Assembly (NCBI GenBank): GCA_964551175.1
Contig: CAZKBZ010000001.1
Location: 77,761 to 141,760, forward strand
DNA length: 64,000 nt
Direction of reading: 5' to 3'
Origin: Desulfobulbus_C sp964551175
GTDB taxonomy: Bacteria; Desulfobacterota; Desulfobulbia; Desulfobulbales; Desulfobulbaceae
In this document: positions 58,961 to 64,000 of the stretch, one piece after another
Layout: the number at the start of each line of letters is the position of its first letter
Numbering within the stretch: the first letter of the stretch is position 1
Position numbers and translations under genes: made by a program
Notes under the pieces: model-generated
What the model was told of the DNA's origin: nothing
What the model saw: the letters and a program-made list of their open reading frames with translations, nothing else
Database searches by the model: none

Positions 58961-60010
58961 TCAGGCGAGGGGAAGCAGCAGGGTGAAGGTCGTGCCCTGG
59001 TTGAGTGTGCTGCTGACCGTAATGGTGCCGTTATGACTGTTGACTGTGGCCCTGGCAAGGGTAAGGCCCAGTCCCAGGCCGGGCTTAGACCGGCTGCGGT
59101 CACCCCGGTATAGACGGTCCCAGATATGGTTTACTTCACTGCTGGAGATCCCCATCCCGTTGTCCTGGATACGGATCTCGGCCATATCATCCCGCCTGCA
59201 GGTGGAAATGGTGATTTTTGTACCATTGTATTTGATCGCGTTGTCCAGTAGGTTTGCCCAGACCTGGCTGATGCGTTGCCGGTCAGCCAGAATTTTCAGA
59301 TCAGCTTCCGGGGTGAAATGAATGGCTGCTCCCTGTTCCTCAGCTATGATGGAGTAGAGGTCCAGCACGTCATTGATGGACTCTGCCAGGGAAACAGGCT
59401 GCAGATCAAGTGTGAGCGTGTCAGCCTCCGCCTCAGCCACGTTGAGCATGGTGTTGAGCATGGAGAGCAACCGGTCCGATTCTTCCAGACAGTCAGCCAG
59501 AGCTTCCCTGAGATGACCAGTATCTTCCCCCTTGTGCAGGCCATACTCTGCAATGGACCGCAGTCTGGTCATGGGCGTTCGCAGGTCATGGGCTACATTG
59601 TCCATTGATTCCCGAAGTTCCCTGGTAAGGCGCTGGTGACGGGTGACCAGACGATTGATTGCCTCAAGCAGGTTTTTTTCCGCAGGCTCCTTTACTTGAT
59701 GTATCTCCAGTTCCCGGTTGATGTCATCACTCAGGCTGTTGATCTGCCTGGTCAGACGGTGAATTGTGTCACTGCATCTGCGGACAGTGAACCAGGCAGG
59801 GATGCAGCAGAGGGGCAGCAAGAAAATGGTCAACTGCAGGAAATACAAGCCTATGCTCTGCAGCAGATGCAGGCTTTGGCTGCTGTCGATGCCGATCTGC
59901 AGATTGTTGCCGTCAGCAAGAGAGGTGGCGGCAACGGTCCAGGGGCCTCTGGTGCGTCCGGGTTGCAGGGCGTGCCACACCAGGTTGATGGTCGAGGGAA
60001 AACTGGAGAA
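58961..60010 (-). CDS. Sensor histidine kinase, 5' end in gap
   Basis: The visible 349 residues include a short periplasmic region, a transmembrane helix (VGLYFLQLTIFLLPLCCIPA-type, around 59780-59850), a HAMP-like segment, HisKA with phospho-His in NVAHDLRTPMTRLR, and HATPase_c (LLDNAIKYN, DNGMGIS, GLGLGLTLARA). The N-terminus with the first helix falls in the gap at 60011-60110. It pairs with the OmpR-type regulator just across the gap. Function unknown; no clear metal or phosphate signature. Confidence 0.88.
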   Translation of the reverse strand, partial: FSSFPSTINLVWHALQPGRTRGPWTVAATSLADGNNLQIGIDSSQSLHLLQSIGLYFLQLTIFLLPLCCIPAWFTVRRCSDTIHRLTRQINSLSDDINRELEIHQVKEPAEKNLLEAINRLVTRHQRLTRELRESMDNVAHDLRTPMTRLRSIAEYGLHKGEDTGHLREALADCLEESDRLLSMLNTMLNVAEAEADTLTLDLQPVSLAESINDVLDLYSIIAEEQGAAIHFTPEADLKILADRQRISQVWANLLDNAIKYNGTKITISTCRRDDMAEIRIQDNGMGISSSEVNHIWDRLYRGDRSRSKPGLGLGLTLARATVNSHNGTITVSSTLNQGTTFTLLLPLA

Positions 60011-60110
60011 NNNNNNNNNNNNNNNNNNNNNNNNNNNNNNNNNNNNNNNNNNNNNNNNNNNNNNNNNNNNNNNNNNNNNNNNNNNNNNNNNNNNNNNNNN
60101 NNNNNNNNNN
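60011..60110. other. Scaffold gap (100 N)
   Basis: Exactly 100 N lie between the regulator stop (60111-60113) and the visible kinase. The kinase start is missing. Confidence 0.99.
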
Positions 60111-60785
60111 TTACTCCTCTTTGAGGACATAGCCCATTCCGCGTACGGTGTGGATCAGCTTGGGATCAAAATTCTTGTCTACCTTGTTGCGAAGACGGCA
60201 GACCAGTACATCAACCACATTTGTCTGGGGATCAAAACTGTAGTCATAAACATTTTCCAGGATAGCTGTCTTGGAAACGATACGACCCTGGTTGCGGACC
60301 AGATATTCCAGCAGGGCAAATTCTTTGGCCGGCAGGTCGATGTGCTGTCCCTGGCGGGTGACCTCGCGGGACAGCAGGTCCAGATTCAGATCTGCGACAC
60401 GCAGGTTGTGGGTGTCCACGGCCCGGGAATCCCTGCGGATAAGGGCCTGGATGCGGGCAAGAAGTTCGCCGAATGAAAACGGCTTGACCATGTAATCATC
60501 GCCACCCTGCTGCAATCCCCTGATTCGGTCGTCAACGGTCCGTTTTGCGCTGAGGATAAGGACCGGGGTGCTGATGCCGCGCTTCCTGATGGTTTCAATG
60601 ATGGTGAGTCCATCCACGGAGGGCAGCATGAGGTCCACCACGGCGGCATCATAGCAGTTGTCCAGGAACAGATTCAAGCCCAGGCCGCCGTCATCAGCCA
60701 GGTCAACGGTAAGGCCCGCTTCCCGCAATCCTTTACGGATAAAGGATCCTATTTTTTCATCATCTTCTATGACAAGAACGCGCAT
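60111..60785 (-). CDS. OmpR-family response regulator
   Basis: This 224-residue protein has a receiver domain (phospho-Asp in AAVVDLMLPSVDG, near 51; conserved Lys in GDDYMVKPF) and a winged-helix OmpR/PhoB domain ending VRGMGYVLKEE. It resembles CopR/CusR-type regulators of two-component pairs. The gene precedes the kinase gene in transcription order and the two are probably co-transcribed across the gap. Confidence 0.94.
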   Translation of the reverse strand: MRVLVIEDDEKIGSFIRKGLREAGLTVDLADDGGLGLNLFLDNCYDAAVVDLMLPSVDGLTIIETIRKRGISTPVLILSAKRTVDDRIRGLQQGGDDYMVKPFSFGELLARIQALIRRDSRAVDTHNLRVADLNLDLLSREVTRQGQHIDLPAKEFALLEYLVRNQGRIVSKTAILENVYDYSFDPQTNVVDVLVCRLRNKVDKNFDPKLIHTVRGMGYVLKEE

Positions 60786-60911
60786 GGTCCCTGCAGCACC
60801 TGTGAGTAATTACAAGTTTTATATGGATGATACCGCATAGTTGCAAATCCTGTGAAGAATTACAGTTTTCCTGTACCGTTATCGCTGAAAATAAATCGTT
60901 TCGTTTTTTTG

Positions 60912-63071
60912 TCAACCCAGGCCAAGCAGGGTACCGATCTGGTAAATGGCTATAGATATACATAATGCGAACAGGGTGTTGAAGCCCATGGAGAAAAAAG
61001 CCCATTTCCAGGAACCGGCTTCATTGGCAATGGCGACCACGGTGACAAAACAGGGTGCATAAAACATGATAAAGGCAAGCACGGACAGGGCAACCACCGG
61101 GTTCCAGTGAGGGTCCTTTGTAAGTCGATCAGTGAGCGATGTTGCATTTTCCGGATCCACCTCGCCCAGCGAGTAGGCCGTACCAAGTGTGGAGACGATC
61201 ACTTCCTTGGCTGCAAATCCACCCACCAGGGCGATATTGGTACGCCAGTCAAAGCCTGCATAACGACTGATCGATTCCAGCCCGATGCCGATGCGGCCGG
61301 CTATGGAATGACGTAATGCCGCTTCAGCTTCAAGACCGTTTATTTTCAGGAGTTCTGCAGCGTTGTCCGAAGATCCGGCGGAGGATACCTGCTGCCGCAT
61401 GGCATCAAATTGAGCTGTCTGGTCAGCGGGCAGGCCGGGATAGGTCATCAATGCCCACAGCAGAATGGAAATACCCAGGATAACGGTACCCGCTTTTTTT
61501 ATGTACTGCCAGGTACGTTCCCAGGTGTGGATGAGCAGCCCACGCAGTGTGGGAAAACGGTAGGGAGGCAGTTCCATGACAAAAGGAGTGGATTCCCCTT
61601 TCAGCACGGTCATACGCAGGAATTTTGCGGCAAGCAGGGCAACAAGCCAGGCGGCAACCGTGGCCAGAAACATGTAGCGTGCCTGGTGGGCCGAAAAAAA
61701 GGCACCTATGAGCAGGGTAAGAACGGGCAGCTTGGCACCGCAGTTCATGAATGGCACTGTAAGCAGGGTAGCCATCCGTTCCTTGGGTGAACGGAGCGTC
61801 CTGGTGGCCATGACACCAGGTACGGCGCAGCCGCCGGCTATGCCGCCGGAAACGATAAACGGCATGACCGAGGAGCCGTGCAGGCCGAAAAAATGGAAAA
61901 TTCTGTCCATCATAAAGGCAACCCGGGCCAGGTAACCGGAGTCTTCAAGCACGGCAATGCCGAAAAACATAAACATGATAATGGGCACAAAACCAAGCAC
62001 TCCACCGACGCCGTCGATTACACCGGATATAAGCATGGATTTGATCGGGCCGTCGGGCAGTGTCGTCTCCACGATTGAGCTGATATATTCAAAAAAAGAA
62101 CTCAGCCAGTCAACAAGAAAGGTGGAGTAGTTGAAGGTAAAGCTGTACAGACCAAACAGAATCATTGCCATGATCAGGGGACCCAGCACTCTGTTGGTGA
62201 CGACCTTATCTATCCGGTCCGAGGCATAGAGTCGGTCCATGTCAAAGCTTCTGGTTACGACCCCCTGCCGGAGAATTGACTTGATAAAGCCGTAGCGATG
62301 ATCAGCGATAACCGCTTCCGGATAGGCATCAATCGTGCTCTGGAGGTGGTGGGTAAGGATTTCGCTGCGCTTGACCAGTTGCCGGGTAAGAGCTCCATTC
62401 GCCCGCATGGCCTTGTCCAGAATCTGCTCGTCATTTTCCAGAATTTTCAGCCCGGTCCAGCGGGCTGGATAGGTGCTGGTCAGGAGCTTGTTCTGCTCAA
62501 TGAGCGGCACGATTTCACGCAGGCCCTGGTCGATATCCGGACCATAGCGGAGCAGGGTAGGGGGGTGCTCTTTTTCACGGCTGACTGTGATAACGGTATC
62601 AAGCAATTCATCCACGCCCCTGCCGGAACGGGCAACGATGGGAATAACAGGCACCCCCAACAGTCTGCTCAGTTTTTCAGTATTGATGCTGATGCCCCGT
62701 TTTTCAGCAACATCAACCATGTTCAGGGCAATGACCAGGGGGACGCCGAGTTCCAGGAACTGGCAGGTCAGGTACAGGTTACGTTCCAGGTTGGAACCAT
62801 CGACAATATCAACCACGACATCCGGTTGTTCGTTGACCAGGTAATCACGGGCAACCAGCTCTTCCTCGGAATAGGCGGTCAGCGAATAGGTTCCAGGGAG
62901 GTCAACGACACTTAACTGCTGGTTGTCATGGGTCAGGGTACCTTTTTTGATGTCGACTGTAACGCCGGGATAGTTGCCCACATGCTGACGGGCACCGGTG
63001 AGATAGTTAAACAGGGTGGTTTTGCCGGAATTGGGATTGCCGGCCAGAGTAATACGTATTGGATCGTTCAC
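60912..63071 (-). CDS. feoB: Ferrous iron transporter FeoB
   Basis: This 719-residue protein has an N-terminal G domain (G1 GNPNSGKTT at 10-18, G3 DLPGTYSL, G4 NMVD), a helical GDI-type spacer, and a C-terminal membrane part with two Gate domains (SSVMPFIVSGGIAGGCAVPG and NIALVGGFAAKEVIVSTLG). It imports Fe2+ powered by nucleotide hydrolysis. The gene overlaps feoA by four bases. Length is typical. Confidence 0.97.
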   Translation of the reverse strand: MNDPIRITLAGNPNSGKTTLFNYLTGARQHVGNYPGVTVDIKKGTLTHDNQQLSVVDLPGTYSLTAYSEEELVARDYLVNEQPDVVVDIVDGSNLERNLYLTCQFLELGVPLVIALNMVDVAEKRGISINTEKLSRLLGVPVIPIVARSGRGVDELLDTVITVSREKEHPPTLLRYGPDIDQGLREIVPLIEQNKLLTSTYPARWTGLKILENDEQILDKAMRANGALTRQLVKRSEILTHHLQSTIDAYPEAVIADHRYGFIKSILRQGVVTRSFDMDRLYASDRIDKVVTNRVLGPLIMAMILFGLYSFTFNYSTFLVDWLSSFFEYISSIVETTLPDGPIKSMLISGVIDGVGGVLGFVPIIMFMFFGIAVLEDSGYLARVAFMMDRIFHFFGLHGSSVMPFIVSGGIAGGCAVPGVMATRTLRSPKERMATLLTVPFMNCGAKLPVLTLLIGAFFSAHQARYMFLATVAAWLVALLAAKFLRMTVLKGESTPFVMELPPYRFPTLRGLLIHTWERTWQYIKKAGTVILGISILLWALMTYPGLPADQTAQFDAMRQQVSSAGSSDNAAELLKINGLEAEAALRHSIAGRIGIGLESISRYAGFDWRTNIALVGGFAAKEVIVSTLGTAYSLGEVDPENATSLTDRLTKDPHWNPVVALSVLAFIMFYAPCFVTVVAIANEAGSWKWAFFSMGFNTLFALCISIAIYQIGTLLGLG

Positions 63072-63304
63072 CTTTTCCCCCCGACAGTTGTCAGCTCTAT
63101 ATGATCAGCCTCGTTATTGCGCAGGGTGAGTGTCTGGCCGTTAAGACGCAGTTTTATCGGATCGTGCAGGGGGGCACGTCCGGTAACAGTGACGTTTGCG
63201 CCCGGAACAAGTCCCATTTCCCTGAGTCGAAGTCCAAGCTTGCCGCCGATATTGATGGATGAAATGGTGCCGGATTGTCCGGAACACATCTGACGCATGT
63301 TCAT
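63068..63304 (-). CDS. feoA: FeoA-domain protein
   Basis: This 78-residue protein is an SH3-like FeoA domain (GGKLGLRLREMGLVPGANVTV, and LRLNGQTLTLRNNEADHIEL). FeoA interacts with FeoB and regulates Fe2+ uptake. It overlaps feoB and, by four bases (ATGA), the upstream Cys-rich protein gene, so the three are translationally coupled. Confidence 0.95.
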   Translation of the reverse strand: MNMRQMCSGQSGTISSINIGGKLGLRLREMGLVPGANVTVTGRAPLHDPIKLRLNGQTLTLRNNEADHIELTTVGGKR

Positions 63305-63477
63305 TGTTTGTTGTCCTCACTAATTTTTTCTGTCTGCAGAGAACTGCATCCTGTATTACTGCACCCGGAACAGCCGCAGCCGCAGGATGATGCACCGGGC
63401 CGTAATGCGTTGAACAGTCTTTTGCCGACGTAATAAAGAGCTCCTAAAATGATAAGAGCTACAATCAGGTTCTGCAT
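63301..63477 (-). CDS. FeoB-associated Cys-rich membrane protein
   Basis: This 58-residue protein begins MQNLIVALIILGALYYVGKR (membrane helix) and then has CGCGCSGCSNTGC, a cluster of five Cys residues, ending in an acidic tail. This matches the FeoB-associated Cys-rich membrane protein family, whose members are encoded with feoA/feoB and may play the part of FeoC. A GGAG lies upstream of the ATG at 63477, and the stop overlaps feoA. Confidence 0.9.
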   Translation of the reverse strand: MQNLIVALIILGALYYVGKRLFNALRPGASSCGCGCSGCSNTGCSSLQTEKISEDNKQ

Positions 63478-63513
63478 ATGAATATCTCCTTAGATTAAAA
63501 GGCCGCCTATATG

Positions 63514-63527
63514 TTAGGCGCACCTAA
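63514..63527. promoter_or_regulatory. DtxR-like palindrome upstream of the feo operon
   Basis: TTAGGCGCACCTAA is an imperfect palindrome about 37 bases upstream of the Cys-rich protein gene. A similar sequence, TTAGGTACACCAAA, lies upstream of the second feoA-like gene at 63899. TTAGG/CCTAA half-sites resemble those of DtxR-family iron repressors, although spacing differs from the actinobacterial consensus. Confidence 0.5.
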
Positions 63528-63552
63528 ATCTATTGGCAAAAAAAGAGAGGTT

Positions 63553-63873
63553 TTACACAGGGGTTACGAAAATATTATCAGCAGTCAGTTCATCAAGACT
63601 GAGAGTGGAGCCGTTAACCTTAACCATGCACCTCCGGCCACGACCACGGCCGGGACAGAGAAGTTCCATCTCAGAGCCGGGCAAAACACCAAGGTTTGCC
63701 ATCCTGGCGCACTCTCTCCGGTTACCGCTGATCTTGCAGATTTTTACCCTGCCCCGTCCACAGCTTTCCGACAGAGGACGTGTATTCGGAGGACACTGTA
63801 CCCTTTTTAATTTGCAGTTTTTGCCGTTGCCGTGCAGGCAGTGACAGGATATATCAGAATGGTTTCTGGTCAC
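63553..63873 (-). CDS. FeoA-domain protein with Cys-rich N-terminus
   Basis: This 106-residue protein is read from a GTG at 63873 with AGAGGA six bases upstream; the longer frame from 63915 would run through the candidate operator. It has a Cys-rich N-terminus (CHCLHGNGKNCKL, VQCPP, ESCGRG) and a FeoA-like domain (ECARMANLGVLPGSEMELL and KVNGSTLSLDELTADNIFV). The Cys residues may bind metal. It sits beside the feo operon but has its own upstream site and probably a related iron-responsive function. Confidence 0.8.
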   Translation of the reverse strand: MTRNHSDISCHCLHGNGKNCKLKRVQCPPNTRPLSESCGRGRVKICKISGNRRECARMANLGVLPGSEMELLCPGRGRGRRCMVKVNGSTLSLDELTADNIFVTPV

Positions 63874-63898
63874 GTTGTTCCTCTTGAAAAATTGTGTT

Positions 63899-63912
63899 TT
63901 AGGTACACCAAA
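63899..63912. promoter_or_regulatory. DtxR-like palindrome upstream of second feoA
   Basis: TTAGGTACACCAAA matches the site at 63514-63527 at 11 of 14 positions and lies about 25 bases before the GTG of the second feoA-like gene. A TTGACA sequence upstream on the - strand (near 63928) may be the -35 of the promoter it overlaps. Confidence 0.45.
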
Positions 63913-64000
63913 CAATGCGCACTGTCAACATCTTTTGCAAGGTTTTTTTATGGAAAATCAGGTATAGGATGGTTTTGAGCTTCAGGTTTCGGGTTCCGGG

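Noticed and set aside
1..64000. CRISPR arrays, insertion sequences, rRNA genes and replication origins
   Set aside because: I looked for direct-repeat arrays, transposase genes and rRNA-like blocks and saw none in this window.

Overview
The window looks like part of a draft or metagenome-assembled genome of an anaerobic, cytochrome-rich deltaproteobacterium, probably in the Desulfobulbales. This placement is inference: it rests on the twelve-heme cytochromes, sigma-54 activators, Tat-exported molybdoenzymes, a candidate UGA-coded selenoprotein and Feo-type iron uptake, with no rRNA or tRNA to confirm it. Five runs of exactly 100 N (1737, 21784, 44651, 54185, 60011) are scaffold joins; they cut or bridge a histidine kinase, a solute-binding protein, a BatB/BatC protein and a second kinase.

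Region 1-8275 holds a sensor fragment, ribosomal protein L28, a small conserved protein, an SDR plus TPR pair, a decayed LolA-like/outer-membrane gene pair with at least five frameshifts, and a metalloid-type cluster (arsR, permease, thioredoxin-like protein, Fe-S protein).

Region 8399-30365 is the most interesting part. Two paralogous modules lie head to tail. Each has a PhnD-like periplasmic sensor, a histidine kinase and an NtrC-type activator. Each then has a sigma-54 promoter with an upstream perfect dyad, and an operon for a membrane-anchored dodecaheme cytochrome c, a Tat-exported TtrB-like ferredoxin subunit, a Tat-exported molybdopterin catalytic subunit, a TorD-type chaperone and a dedicated TatA. 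No NrfD/PsrC-type anchor is present, so the NapC-like cytochrome probably takes electrons from the quinol pool. A strong stem-loop precedes torD in both operons. Module 1 carries an extra secreted protein of unknown function and has a BrnT/BrnA toxin-antitoxin pair between its regulators and its enzymes. The substrates are unknown; oxyanions of arsenic, selenium or sulfur fit the sensor type and neighbourhood.

Region 30366-33820 supports this system: moaA behind a molybdenum-cofactor riboswitch, a MOSC protein, arsC, a 3' remnant of a second arsC, a MerR regulator with its own operator, and a small [2Fe-2S] metallochaperone whose gene carries an in-frame TGA where a Cys is expected, followed by a SECIS-like hairpin.

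Region 34264-64000 is mostly housekeeping: an M16 protease, TrkA/TrkH potassium uptake, a divergent GTP-type PEP carboxykinase, a tandem Usp protein, a membrane protein, a solute-binding protein fragment, SppA, two lipoproteins, an MtnA plus class II aldolase pair (a DHAP-shunt-like pathway), a complete MoxR-Bat aerotolerance operon, an OmpR-type two-component pair, and a FeoA-FeoB-Cys-rich protein operon beside a second FeoA under two similar DtxR-like palindromes.
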